From: Plantago ovata
Taxonomy: Eukaryota > Streptophyta > Magnoliopsida > Lamiales > Plantaginaceae
Length of the DNA stretch: 64,000 bases
Assembly (NCBI GenBank): GCA_028274465.1
Contig: CM051456.1
Span: forward strand, 87,592,753-87,656,752
Direction: 5' to 3'
Shown: piece by piece, positions 44,871 to 56,120 of the stretch
Numbering within the stretch: position 1 is the stretch's first letter
Layout: every line of letters begins with the position of its first letter
Program-made: the position numbers and the translations under genes
The notes under the pieces: model-generated
The model's database searches: none
Told to the model about the DNA's origin: nothing
The model's input: only the letters and a program-made list of their open reading frames with translations

Positions 44871-46067
44871 GCCAAGTGCAGTAAAGTAAATCACACAAAC
44901 ACTTTTATAGTGGTATTTGAGACTGGCGTAATCTCTCAACTAATCCACTTTGTCCTTTCTAGGACTGAATCCACTATGATAAGATATGAGGTTCCTTACA
45001 AATCCTATCACTAATGATTCTCAGAGACCAAAGCACACTTTCTTTGTTTCTAACCTAAACTAGAGAATTGTAACCTTGTTCTCCACCAAACTTGGGACAT
45101 ATAATCAGCAACACTATGCTTGATTAATTCCCTCCTGAATTTCACGCCTGAAAAGGGTGTTTATCAGTTAGAGAGGTTTGGTATGAGATGACTTGAGTAT
45201 AACGTTTCAGCTATAACAAGTTATCTGAAGAAACACAACTTGTAATACTTTGCAGTAAGCTAGTTTGTTGTTTCTGGTGTCAAGACTTGTTCTTGTTCCA
45301 AAGAAAGAACACTTAACTAATTTCTTGGCCGTGAATGTTCTACTTCTTCACAAGTAGGTTTTGTGTCAAGTTTAAGTCTTGGAACGGATCAATAGGCAGT
45401 AGAGAGTAGAGAAGACGTTGTTGACACCTTCTACTCTTGCTTGATGACCTGTATTTATAGTGTCTCAAGGGAGCCGTTTGAATTTCAAATTCTAAGGGTT
45501 TGTACCTTAAAATGTCACTATCTTGCTTTTGTACTTTCTGCATCGTCCTTCATTTGTCTTCTTGTCTTCATGTTCTTCGCGTGCCTACTTTGCATTTAAT
45601 GTTCTTTTGAATCAAATTCAAATATGAACGTTGGAGTCAAAATGCAAGTACTCTTCAACAAGGAGGTCACATATGTTGTCAGCAAGTGGTTAGTCTCAGT
45701 TTTCAGCAAGCACAACCTACTCTGTCGTATAGATTTTCACTTATGCAAGCTGTTGTTGAGATTCTCACTTTCTGAAGCAACATGTGCGTTTGTAGATACC
45801 TTTCTCAAAATTCTTCTAAGTCTTCAGTCTTCGAATCTTCAACTTTCTGAGCGGTTCTAGGTCTTCAATAGTTCGTTTGTAAAAACAAAGTACATCATCA
45901 GCAAATGAAAGAACCTAACTAGTACCTACACTAAGTTTTTCAGCAAGCGTTCCTCTTTTACAATGTTCTAAAAATTCTAAATTCCTATGGACCTTAAGAG
46001 TACTAGTTACTGTACTTTCCTTAATTTAGCATGGTTAATTGCTATCAAAATTACAAGTTTCCTAACA
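44871..46067 (-). repeat. Element H 3' LTR, truncated
   Basis: From CCTAACA (complement of TGTTAGG) at 46067, similar to the element C LTR up to the GTGTGATTTACT segment. The LTR 3' end is missing. The 78-aa plus-strand frame inside is not a gene. Confidence 0.88.
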
Positions 46068-48855
46068 AATTTCCCCTTTTTGATGTTAGCAATCCATGGC
46101 TAAATTAATTGTTACCCTTTTAGAGGTTTCTGATGTTGAATAAATCAGTTGATTAATGCAAACATACTTGAATAATAAAATAGTAAGCATAAAATAATTT
46201 GCATAATCAAGAACCAAATAAGAGTCAAAATGTTCATTGTTGATAGTTGTCTTTCAGTATGTTTACAAGAAAGTTCGCAGATAACTAAAACAATCAGCAA
46301 GCAAAACAAAGCTTTTCAAGGGATTATTCTATTCCAGCAAATGATTCTCTAAGAATCTCTTTTACACTCTTTTCAGAAAGAGCAGTAAATTCAACAGAGT
46401 CCTTATTGTAATGTTCAAGTAGCTTACGGACTTCAAGTTGAATAATTTTTGCATTCTTGCATGCAGTATAGTGATGGTTTTCACCATTCATGTATGTGTA
46501 GTGTATTACCCACAAGTGCATGCCCCAATTGCTAGCATGTAGTAGCTGAGTGTCTGAAATTCCCTTGTTGGCATGAATCTTCCTTAACCAGAGAAGGTCT
46601 TCTTCTTGATCCTTTGCAGTGAGATAGAAATACTCATAAGGAATTAAACCATATTTCTTTTTGGACTTCTTGGTCATAGGATCATTAAAGTAATCAACAT
46701 CCATCGGCTTGATTAGATCAGGCTGTTGTTTTATCTTCTTGCTGATGGAAGTTCTTCTTACCAAAATTTCAATGTTCAGCCATTTTATAGCAATGTTCCT
46801 TGGGTAGGGAGGATGATCCCTTTCTTTCTTTGTGACTTTCAATTCAATCCCAGTGTACATTTGATTCAGTACAACAATTGGAAAGAAGTCATTGGCCAAA
46901 AGGTCTTCCAGCTTTATGATCCAGCAACCATGGAGGTTTCTGATCACATTCGGAGTGGTTTCCTCATTGCTGGTCTTTGTATAGTCAATGCCAGTGCCTA
47001 TGGCAATATTAGCTAGCCTTCTTTCTTCTTGTCTTTGCTTTCTTCTTCTTGACTTAGCATTTTCATGATCCTTTGCTGAAGATCTGGAGTCAGAAGAGAA
47101 ATGTTTGGACTGGCCAGATTGTGTTAAGGCCGAAAGAGGCTTGGCCCTTATAGCTTGAGCTATTGTTTGGTCATCATCATTATCATCATCTTCATTAATT
47201 CTTTGATGACTTTCAGTATGACAGAATTCTTGAGTATCAGCAGAAGTTTTTCTCCTTTTAGGATTTGCTGAACTTCTCTCAGAATTTGTTTCACCTCTTC
47301 TTTTAGAACTTTGCTCTGTTTCAGCAAGAGGTTGTCTGGGAGGCAGTCCAGGCAACTTTAGTGGAGCTTCAGAGGGAGTAGTTGATTTGTCTCTTGAAGA
47401 CTTTCTTTTTCTAGAATCTTCCCCCTTAGATATGGATTGCATCATTGGTTTGATGTGAATAGAAAAAAACTCATTGCAATTTTCAGCAAGAGTATGGAGG
47501 TTGTTGTATTTACGAATCATGTATTACTAATCAGAAGTCAATTTAGACAATCCTTCTTTAATAAAAGCCAAATGAACTTTAAGTTCTGAAGCAAATTGAT
47601 CATCTTTCAGCAGCAATTCTCCTCTCAAATCATCGTCTACATCATTTATATAGTCAGGAGGAGGAATTTCAACCACTTTGGGGTTTTTTTCTTGGAGTTT
47701 TCATCCTCATTTGTTGATAGATCATCTTCATCCTCAGATTCATCAAGGCCAGCAACCTTGGAACCTAAGTCAGCAGCTTCATTTCCTTTTGGTTGAGTGG
47801 TTGCTGATGGCAATGCTTCAGACTCAACAACTGGAGTTTCACCAGTAGTTAGTTTAAATTGAGTAGTTGCTGAGGGCAACGTTTGAGACTCAATTGCTGG
47901 AGTTTCACCAGTAGTAAGTGGAAGGGAGGGGACTTCCTTTGGCTTCACTCCTGAAGATTGACCAATTTCCAAATCCTGCGTATGCCTTGCATAAATTAGG
48001 AGACTGTTTTGTAGTGCTCTTTGGTAATCTTCATCCAGTTCGTCTTCAAGGTTTGTATCAATGACCTTGGCATCGAGTAAAGGTAACTCGGCATCAGAAA
48101 ACTTGCTTTTGCCATGTTTCAAGGCAGCTCGTTTTCTAGCGTATTCCTCTTCAGTATCAGCGCCTTGTACAGGTGCTTGATTTTCAGCATCAGCAAGAGC
48201 AGGTTGAGATTCTTGCTGAGTTGGTGTTTGTTCAGCTTGCTGATTGTCTTGTTGTTCAGTTTCAGCAACTGTCATTTTTAGTCCACCAGCATCAGGACTA
48301 GGACCTTGATTGTTATCATCGTCATCCTTTTTGTCCTTTGAATCTTTCCCTTCATCATCACTGGGATCAGTAGGGATGTTTTCATCTTCTTCCTCTTCAT
48401 CATCATCAGTCAGAATAACTAGCTCGAGATGCTTGTATAAAGCAACACTCGTTACTTCCTCTTCCTCATTGATTTTGTGGGGATCAGCCACCACGGGTAC
48501 AAATAAACCCTTGAGCATCACAGCTTGTTCAGCTGGAGAGGCACTCTTGAATTTTTGCCTTCATATTCTCTCTGATTTGAGCAATCAGATTTGAGCTCAT
48601 TAGCTGAGAATATGACATATCTTCAGGAAGTATGGAGTGAACAAACGTCTCGAGCTTCAACAGAGAAGATCTCTTTTTCTCGTTTGAAAGATGAAGATGG
48701 AGATCAGAAAAATCCATCCTTTTGTACCTTTGCCAGTTGTTGACAGACTTAGCAACTCTTGACAAGGTTGTTCTTTTGAAGTTCAAGTAAAGTTCTTCAG
48801 AACTTACTTGTGGATCTTCAGTGATGTGCACCACTTCAGTGGTCTCCTTTAGATC

Positions 48856-48932
48856 CTGAAAAAGAATAATATTTAGATCAGGAGAGGTTTGGATAACTGT
48901 TTTAGAGTCCAAAGCTGAAACGTGAAAATTAC
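48856..48932 (-). other. Element H accessory intron 3 (77 nt)
   Basis: Minus strand CTCAGCAG/GTAATTTTC...TTCTTTTTCAG/GATCTAAAGG. Its length is not a multiple of three. Confidence 0.7.
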
Positions 48933-49028
48933 CTGCTGAGTTTCAGCAAGCTCATGTTGCACACTTGTTTGTGTTTGTACAATTTCCATTCCTTGAGGAG
49001 CTTGAGAAGCATCCTCCATTTGTTCATT

Positions 49029-49100
49029 CTGAAATAAATATGAGTTAGATACAAGTACTAAGTTGTCAAACTTAGTTTTATTACCAAAAACTTAAACTAC
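49029..49100 (-). other. Element H accessory intron 2 (72 nt)
   Basis: Minus strand CTAAGCAG/GTAGTTTAAG...TTTATTTCAG/AATGAAC. It contains an in-frame TAA, so the gene requires its removal. Confidence 0.72.
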
Positions 49101-49169
49101 CTGCTTAGCAGGAAGTGTTGATTCTGGTGCAGAGGCTTCAACAACCATCTGACTTGCATCTTGAGAAGT

Positions 49170-49231
49170 CTGTAGAGATATCATTATTTTAGCAAAAGAT
49201 TGAGTTTCAGAAATTGAAGATTTACTTAAGG
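49170..49231 (-). other. Element H partial intron 1
   Basis: Acceptor-side part of intron 1 (ending CTACAG on the minus strand), cut by the start of element F. Confidence 0.5.
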
Positions 49232-49573
49232 TTGAATGTGTATTTTACTTAAGATTTTTCACCTATTTTAGCTATCATCTATGTTAATTTAGCTATATTT
49301 TAGTGCATTTTATTAGAATAGTGTCACGTTTCCCTTTAGTTTGTATTTTACAGGTTTGGGTGAAAAACGAGGTTTTCCGGGCAATTATATTGAAGTAGAC
49401 AAGGAATTGGTGTTCCAGAAGCCTAATTGGAGTATCTGAAAGATTCCGGATAGGATTTGAAGTCTAGGGGTCGAGTCTGAAGGCTAAAAGGTCACTAGAA
49501 GGCAGAAACCGAGTCCGAAAAGGGGAAGAAATCCAAAAACGCGTCGAAAACGCGTTTTGGGCAGAAAAACACT

Positions 49574-49675
49574 CCCGGGCGAGTCGCCCGGGACATGGGG
49601 TGAATCGCCCCACACCAGGCAAATCGCCCGGTGTGTGGGGCCCTTCGCCCCACACAACTTGAATGTCTATATATA
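49574..49675 (+). promoter_or_regulatory. LTR promoter: GC-rich palindromes plus TATA box
   Basis: Palindrome CCCGGGCGAGTCGCCCGGG followed by shorter GGCGAATCGCC-like units, then TATATATA at 49668. The same layout is found in A (535-614), B, D, E (about 54298-54381) and G. The GC-rich block stands out from the AT-rich LTR and may bind transcription factors or be a CpG methylation target. Confidence 0.5.
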
Positions 49676-50055
49676 GTTGCTCAGTTTTCTCCGTCTTTCA
49701 TACTTTTCCAGACCTTTTCTCTCACCTTTCTCTGTAGTTTTAGGTAAGAATTCTCCAGAGCCTATTCTGGGGGTTCTTAGCTTAGGAGATACTTTCTCTT
49801 AGCGTTTTGGAGCTTGTAAGATCGCGATTCTTCGGAGACTGACAACCTTCGGTAACATTGTATCTTATAGTTTTTCTATTTATATTTATATATCTTTCAT
49901 CATGTTTTCATTCATTCGTGGTATGATTTCTGTTGACTGCATGACATCTATGAGTAGCTAAACTTCTCGTTGGTGATAGTATGTGATTTCTTAGCGATGG
50001 GTTAATAATTATGCTAATGGCTATATCGCGCATTATACCTAGAGTTATTGCTTTA

Positions 50056-50215
50056 TTTCTTTGATCTATCTAAATCTCTATCTTCGTAGTGTTGAATTAT
50101 TACGGAACACAACTGGACAATTCATTGATCAAAGATTTCTTTGATCTATCTAAAACCTCTATCTTCGTAGTGTTGAATAATTACTGAACACAATTGGACA
50201 ATTCATTGATCAAAG
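50056..50215 (+). repeat. 80-bp tandem duplication in F LTR
   Basis: Two units begin TTTCTTTGATCTATCTAAA at 50056 and 50136. Both contain ATCTTCGTAGTGTTGAAT and end in TTCATTGATCAAAGAT. Other LTRs of the family carry diverged versions, so the region is prone to duplication. Confidence 0.75.
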
Positions 50216-50503
50216 ATCTCTATGCAAAACCGGGGAATTTATGCATGATTATTAACCTGCTATGCTTTGAATGACCATACTATCACCAATCTCCATTATC
50301 TGTTAAGAAAAACCTTTGCTAGGTCGTATGCTGTTTTATATTCTTAAGTTAGATTAGATAAAGATAGTTATAGTCCTTAGAGATCGACACTCGAGGTTAT
50401 TCTACTGCTACACTACGGTTTTCGTTGTAGTTGTGAATTGCCTTTGGCTAAAGAAAAAATTTATTTGATTAATTGGAACTCGACAAACCAACGTTCATCA
50501 AAT

Positions 50504-50521
50504 TGGCGCCGTTGCTGGGGA
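50504..50521 (+). promoter_or_regulatory. Element F primer binding site (tRNA-Asp)
   Basis: TGGCGCCGTTGCTGGGGA, 3 nt after the LTR; one mismatch to the PBS of B and E. The leader 50522-50646 follows. Confidence 0.9.
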
Positions 50522-50646
50522 CTATACTCCTTTTTTCTGTTTAACTTTTTTATATTTTCAACAATCAATTCCTAGTTCTAGTAGTTTTTAGTTTTCCTAT
50601 TTAATCTCTCTCTGATACTCCTTTCCTAGTTTGTTACAGATAGTGT

Positions 50647-52794
50647 ATGCCACATACACAATCTAGAGGAACACCGCTTGCCGATTCAATTGCTGAGATC
50701 GACAAAGCTTACCACCAAAGAAGGCGACTACTTCAAAGGCGTGCACTAGAGGAAATAGAGGATACCGATTTCTCTGAATCTCTACACAATCTTTTCAAGG
50801 AAATCGACGGAATGGCAGAAGCTAGACCACTGAAATCATGGGTTCAACCCTCCAAGGATCGTATGAGGGGACCGGTGATTGTTCTTTCGTCTGCAACTCG
50901 TGATCTGGAAATCAAGAACCACGCATTCCAACAACTTCCGAGGTTCTATGGCTTAGCAAGGGAAGATGTGATGGGGTACTTGCACGATATCGATGATTTT
51001 GTCAACCAACTCCCACGACCCAGAGCTGAAATAACAACGGATGAGTTGAGGATGAAGGTTTTTGCTATGGGGCTTGGCGACAGAGCCAAGTCATGGTTGA
51101 GTTCTCTATCAGCAGGCTAGCTGGACACTTGGGAGAAGGTTTTTTCAGCTTTCATGGAAAAATACTTCCCTCACACCTTGACTACCGCGGTTAAGGCACA
51201 AATCACTGGATTCAAACAGGACTATGATGAGACCATCTACACCGCGTTTGAGAGGTTCCAAGACCTCACGAACAAGTATCACCATGGTTTTGAACTTTCT
51301 GATGTAGTCCAACACTTCTACAATGGACTAACCTTCGAGAACCAACAAGTGGTGGACTTCCAATGTCGTGGCAATATTTGGGAGGATACCGCAGAAGCCG
51401 TCTGGGCAGTTTTCGAAAGGCTTGCTAAGGGTTCGCAGTTCAAGGACCCAAGGACAATGGTTAGGAGACGTGGACCTGAAGCTCCAACTACTCAAGAAGC
51501 CCTTATGTATAGGGGGAATGGGGATCAATTCGAGTGCTTTACCAACGAATTGAAGCAAGTCCTCAAGACCGCCACTGGAACATCTGTTTCAAACGAAGTT
51601 TGCCGAATATGCAAGAACTATGGGCATGGAGCTCATATGTGTAGATCGGAGCTTGCATATGATGATGGCAACTGGGTTCAAGGAGGCGAAGAGGAAGCTT
51701 TTGCTATGGAATTTGGTACCCAAGAAGCTAGCTACGGACAAGATGGTAGGAATCCTCGAGATGGATTTTGGAGAAGAGGGTTCCGAAACAATCAAGGATA
51801 TGCACCGGCTAGCCAAACTTATGGCCCTAACCAAGACCGTAGTAGACTTAACTATGGTAATGATCACTGCGAATACCCCGCTCCGAAAGAGCAACTGAAG
51901 TCGAAGTCGGCTCAACTGATGGAGAACTTGCAAAAGTTGGTTGATCACACCCGAAGTTTTCTGAAACATTATGAAGAAGATTCTGAGAAGACTAGGGCGA
52001 GGCTTGATCGATTGGAAGAGAGCACTAGGCTTGCCCATCAAAAAATGCAAGAGTTGATCGACCGAGGAGCAAGTAGGGAGCAAGGCAAGCTGCCTAGCAA
52101 CACTGAGAAGTCGATGTCCATTACCTTGGTGGGTGATCTACCTGTCGAAATCACCATCAAGAAGGTTGCTAAGTGCGAGTGTTGCAAGGGGGAGGTGCCC
52201 CCACAGGCTAAGGAAGAAGAGAAGGACCTTGGTTCTGACGAGAGTGAAGAGGAGCAAGAGGATCCCGAGCCACTCCCTCAAAGTTTCGATGTTAAGGTCG
52301 GGATTGGTGAGCTTGAAGATGTCCGTGCCACACTAGACACGGGATCCTACTCTAATGTGCTCCCAATGAATGTGTTCGAAAAGAGTAGCCTTGGAAAACT
52401 ATCTGAGCATAAGACTTTTGTGCAATTGGCGGATGGATCCTTTGTGAGACCCGAAGGCGTTATGAAAAATGTATTGGTCAAGATTGTTGAAGCTTTTGTA
52501 TACACCAATTTTGTAGTTATGCCGGCGTCTACACCTGGGATGGGCGATGTCGTTCTCTTGGGGCGAACGTTCTTGACTAAACTACGCTCCGTGATAGACA
52601 TCTATCGAAGGACTTGCACCATTGAGGTGGATGGCAAGCGACATGTGTTGCGAGCCATATCTGATCCACCTGATACTTCTCACACTATTAACTACTGTGG
52701 TCTTGCTGTCTATGTTCATTCTTATTCACAGGTTCGTGGCATGAGGAGAAGATCCGTGAAGGGGAAGTCTAGTACCCTAAAAAAGAAGATCTAG
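50647..52794 (+). pseudogene. Element F gag-protease polyprotein
   Basis: The fullest copy of this protein: 715 codons from MPHTQSRGTPLADSIAEIDK. Residues about 60-300: gag core (FQQLPRFYGLAREDVMGYL, GDRAKSWLSS, FYNGLTFENQQVVDF). Residues 319-332: CCHC knuckle CRICKNYGHGAHMC. Residues about 400-460: helical charged segment (RSFLKHYEEDSEKTRARLD). Residues about 560-660: retropepsin fold with catalytic DTG at 564-566 and VVLLGRTFLTK. A single TAG at codon 158 (51118-51120; Ser in B and D) interrupts it. It ends RGMRRRSVKGKSSTLKKK with a basic tail. No RT, RNase H or integrase follows. The gag is only distantly similar to that of E. Confidence 0.9.
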
Positions 52795-53398
52795 GCGCAA
52801 CCAGGAGTCGAGTCAAAGACTTTAAATAATGGCGCTATCCGGGAGGCAACCCGGATTTTTTATCGCTTTTTTACTGCTTTTTTGCATGCATTCATACTTG
52901 AACAATTTGCTCTTCATATGTGAATTTGTTCATCTCTGTGTCGTATGTGCTTATGTTATATTTGAGTGAGCTTTTTCGAGTGGTTTTATGAGAAAATTGG
53001 TTTTTGGGGACTTAAAAATCGCGTTTTTTCGAAAAGTTTCGTCTCCCCACCTCAGGAGGTGGGGGGCGAATCGCCCCACAAGTCCAGAGAGCTCCGCGCT
53101 CTCTGGACGTGCGGGGCGATTCGCCACGCACGGGGCGACTCGCCCCACACCAGGGGCGACTCGCCCCACGAGCTCAGCAGGTTAAAAAGCGAGAAACTCC
53201 CCTCTTTCCTCATTTTCTTCATCTTCTCCAATTCTTACTCCCAAAAATCCGGAAAAAACGAACATACTTCAAACTTTCATAAAATCTTCAATCTTCCATC
53301 AAATTTTGTGTTCTATAGCTTCAATCGAAGCCCATTACGTGCTCTTTCTTTTCATCCGAACAACTTTCACTCTTGTGCATTCGTTTTCCAGATCTGAG
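52795..53398 (+). promoter_or_regulatory. Element F second cassette: GC palindromes and leader exon
   Basis: Occupies the position of pol. 53053-53170 has three or four GGGGCGA(A/T/C)TCGCCCC palindromes and a CCAGAGAG...CTCTCTGG inverted repeat, resembling the LTR promoter block. A 5'-UTR-like CT-rich sequence then leads to CAGATCTGAG/GTATC at 53398/53399. The 143-aa open frame across it is GC-palindrome driven and has no known domain. Confidence 0.45.
52839..52854 (+). terminator. Conserved hairpin followed by T run after gag-PR stop
   Basis: CCGGGAGGCAACCCGG then ATTTTTTA, about 45 nt after the stop codon. It is identical in stem in D (21856-21871) and B (35637-35652). This is a conserved RNA structure of unknown function, labelled terminator only for its shape. 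Confidence 0.4.
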
Positions 53399-53938
53399 GT
53401 ATCTTCTTATGAACCCTAATTTTTCAAATTTGGGGGTTTTCTGATTTGAGCTTCAATTAGGCTTAAATGATATATGGGTAGGTTGTTTGTGTGATTAGAA
53501 GCGTTATTTACTGTCAATTGCATGCTCAATTATGCTTGAATTGTTGATTTGAGAATTTTGCTACTAGATGTTTTTATCTTGTTATGCAGTGTATCTTTTT
53601 ATTCGATTCCATACATATGATTATGTTTACTGATGTAATAATGATGGATGTGATGGTAGAATGCATAATTGTTGAGTATGAGGATTTATGATGCTAGAAT
53701 TTTTCGCTACTATGATGTGAATTGAGCCTTATTGTTTAGGTTATTGGTTGTCTAGCACGAGCGTAAAGCGATATATACATGTCGAAATTATTTTGGTATG
53801 TTGAATATTAGTAGCTAGATTAGACATGAAGGATTTTCGGAGTTCGATTGTTGAATTATGACTTGTGTGTTTCGTTCTTACATTAGCATATGCATGAGTC
53901 AGTTTTGTGTCATACGAGGTACTAACTGTTGTTTGTAG
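53399..53938 (+). other. Predicted 540-nt intron of element F second cassette
   Basis: GTATC...TACTAACTGTTGTTTGTAG, with TACTAAC at 53920-53926. The AT-rich, T-rich body is typical of plant introns. The exon downstream begins GAACC, at which point element E has inserted (TSD half GAACC, 53939-53943). Confidence 0.5.
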
Positions 53939-53943
53939 GAACC

Positions 53944-55238
53944 TGATGATTGTGTATTTTACATTTTCATTCGAGTCTTTTTTCACCTATTTTAGCTATC
54001 CTCTATGTTAATTTAGCTATATTTTAGTGCATTTTATTAGAATAGTGTCACGTTTCCCTTTAGATTTTATTTTACAGGTTTTGGTTGAAAATCGAGGATT
54101 TCCGGGCAATTATATTGAAGTTGACAAGGAATTGGTGTTCCAGAAGCCTATTTGGAGTATCTGAAGGTTTCCAGATAGTATTTGGAGTCTAGGGGTCGAA
54201 TCTGGAGGTTAGAAGGCCACTAGAAGACAGAAACCGAGTCCGAAAAGGGGAAGAAATCCAAAAACGCGTCGAAAACGCGGAATTCCGCGAAAAAGTCTCC
54301 TGGGCGAACCGCCCCAGACGTGGGGCGAACCGCCCGGTGTGTGGGGCGAACCGCCCCACACTTATTCGAGGCCTATATATAGTTGCTCTGATTTTCTCCG
54401 AAATTCATACTTTTTCAGACCTACTTTCGCACCTTTCTCTGTAGTTTTAGGTAGGGACTTCCCAGAGCCTGTTCTGGGGGTTCGTAGCTTAGGGGACACT
54501 TTTTCATAGCGGATTGGAGCTTGTAGGATCGCAATTCTCCGGAGATTGAGAACCTTCGGTAACTTTGTATCTTACAGTTTATTCTACTTATTTTTATTTA
54601 TCTTTCAACATGTTTTCTTCTATGATTTTTGTTGATTGCATACCTATTATGAGTAGCTAAACTTATCGTTGGTGGTAGTATGTGAATTCTTAGCGAATGG
54701 AAGATAATCATGCTAATGGCTATATCGCGTATTATACTCCGTGTTATTGCTTTATTTCGTTGATCAGGCTCAACCTAAATTCTCGTATGATGTATTAATT
54801 ATTATGCACAATTGGACCCTCGTCGACCTATTCGCGAGTTTATCTTCGTAGTGTTGAATAATTACGGAACACAATAGGACAATAGTGCTTGACTTGTCAG
54901 AATCGTTATCTTCGTAGTGCTTAATAATTGCAACAGGACATTAGATTGATCAAAGATCTCCATGCAAGACCGAGGAATTTATGCATGATTATCGACCCCT
55001 TATGCTTTGAAGGATCATACGATCACCAATCTCCATTATCTGTTAGAAACCCCTTTGCTATTACGTCTGCTGTTTTATATTCTCTAGTTAAATAGATAAA
55101 GCTAGTTATAGTCCTAAGAGAACGACACTCGAGTCATTCTACTGCTACACTACGGTTTTCGTTGTAGTTGTGGATTGCCTTTGGCTAAATAACAAATATA
55201 TTTGACTGAACCGGGAACCGACAAATCTCCGTTCATCA
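53944..55238 (+). repeat. Element E 5' LTR
   Basis: 1,295 bp. GC palindrome block 54298-54360, TATATATA at 54374-54381, the repeated ATCTTCGTAGTG motif near 54842 and 54909, end GTTCATCA. Confidence 0.92.
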
Positions 55239-55241
55239 AAT

Positions 55242-55259
55242 TGGCGCCGTTGCCGGGGA
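55242..55259 (+). promoter_or_regulatory. Element E primer binding site (tRNA-Asp)
   Basis: TGGCGCCGTTGCCGGGGA, 3 nt after the LTR. The leader 55260-55490 is T-rich and non-coding. Confidence 0.93.
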
Positions 55260-55490
55260 CTATACTCCTTTTTTCTGTTTAATTTGTTTATATTTTCAGC
55301 ATTCAATTCCTAATTCTATTAGTTTTAGTTTTCCTTTTTAATCTCTCTCTGATACTGCTTTCCTAGTCTGTTTCTAATTCTCATTTCCTAGCCTTAGTAG
55401 TATTCGATATCTAGAAATATTCTCGATTTTCAAAATTTCTAACGAGGCTAATTTTTAGTTTTGAGTTACTCCTGATACAAATTTCCAGGT

Positions 55491-56120
55491 ATGACGACGT
55501 TAAAAGCCCGCTTGACACCGACGTTCTCGCAAGTCAGAAGGGGGTCAGCTATATACTTGGAAGAAGAGTTATCGAGGTATGAGGTAACAAGCACCATAGT
55601 GAGAAAGATACCAAGGTTCGAAGAAGGAGAGGATATGAATCCGATAAGCTTCATCAGGTCCTATGAAGAGGAAATAGCAAAAGTTCGAGCAAAGGGATTC
55701 ACCGAGGATCAATTATGCAGGAAATTATTTCCTTTTGCTTTGGGATACGAACCGAGGATATGGATAGCAAGGTTAGCACCAAGATCACTGAAGACCTGGA
55801 GCCAAGTAGTAGAGGAGTTCTTGGCACGTTTCATGCCTTACCATTAGACGATTGCACTGCGGAACCGGATCGAATACTTCAAGCAAGGAGAATACGAGCG
55901 GTTCTGTGACACCTATGAACGTTTTGAGCTGTATAAACGTGAGTGCTCCCACCACCGTTTCGACGATGGGGAGCTGATTTGGTTTTTTGTTGGAGGACTA
56001 CGAGATGAAGTTAGACTTCAAGTGGATGGGATGTGTGGAGGTTTAGAAGAATGTACGGTTGAAGAGGCAGTGAAGGTCTTTCAAAAGTACGCCAGTGGAT
56101 CGCACAATCCGAGAAAATAA
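55491..56120 (+). pseudogene. Element E gag
   Basis: Frame of 210 codons from MTTLKARLTPTFSQ. The gag core has FIRSYEEEIAKVRAKGFTED, SLKTWSQVVEEFLARFMP, and after a TAG stop (55845-55847, probably from CAG) ERFCDTYERFELYKRECSHH, FFVGGLRDEVRLQVDG and AVKVFQKYASG. It ends at TAA 56118-56120, which overlaps the ATG of the next frame (TAATG). The layout corresponds to gag of B, D and F but with low sequence identity; no CCHC knuckle appears before the stop. Confidence 0.8.

Larger units (their letters stand above)
46324..49169 (-). pseudogene. Element H accessory gene, 3' part
   Basis: Predicted exons 49101-49169 (69 nt, as in C), 48933-49028 (96 nt against 78 in C) and 48855-46324, separated by introns of 72 and 77 nt, with phase 0 kept. 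It encodes the same acidic, Gln-rich protein end: LYLNFKRTTLSRVAKSV, the DDEEEEDENIPTDPSDDEG block, TGETP repeats and the C-terminal domain from IRNLHGCWIIKLEDLL. Damage: a frameshift near 48545, another in an A run near 47695, and a deletion of roughly 350 nt around 47520. At the position of the TGA in C it reads through (DYQRALQNS), supporting one long gene. The sequence up to 46068 is 3' UTR and PPT. Confidence 0.72.
44871..49231 (-). mobile_element. Element H: truncated second Sirevirus-like copy
   Basis: Minus-strand fragment with its 3' LTR (46067-44871, lacking the last ~300 bp), PPT and the 3' part of the accessory gene including two complete introns. It is broken on the right by element F at 49231/49232 and on the left at the foldback. 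More diverged from C than the C LTRs are from each other, so it is an older copy. Confidence 0.88.
49232..50500 (+). repeat. Element F 5' LTR
   Basis: About 1,269 bp, ending ACGTTCATCA. It contains the GC palindromic block (49574-49655, including CCCGGGCGAGTCGCCCGGG at 49574-49592), the TATA box at 49668-49675 and an 80-bp tandem duplication at 50056-50215. Confidence 0.9.
49232..53943 (+). mobile_element. Element F: Athila-family gag-PR retrotransposon, left part
   Basis: Plus-strand element: 5' LTR 49232-50500, Asp PBS 50504-50521, gag-protease 50647-52794, then the second-cassette region. It is interrupted at 53943/53944 by element E, so its 3' part is outside the window. It is inserted in intron 1 of the accessory gene of H. 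The extreme LTR start is slightly eroded (TTGAATGTG rather than TGATGAATGTG). Confidence 0.9.
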
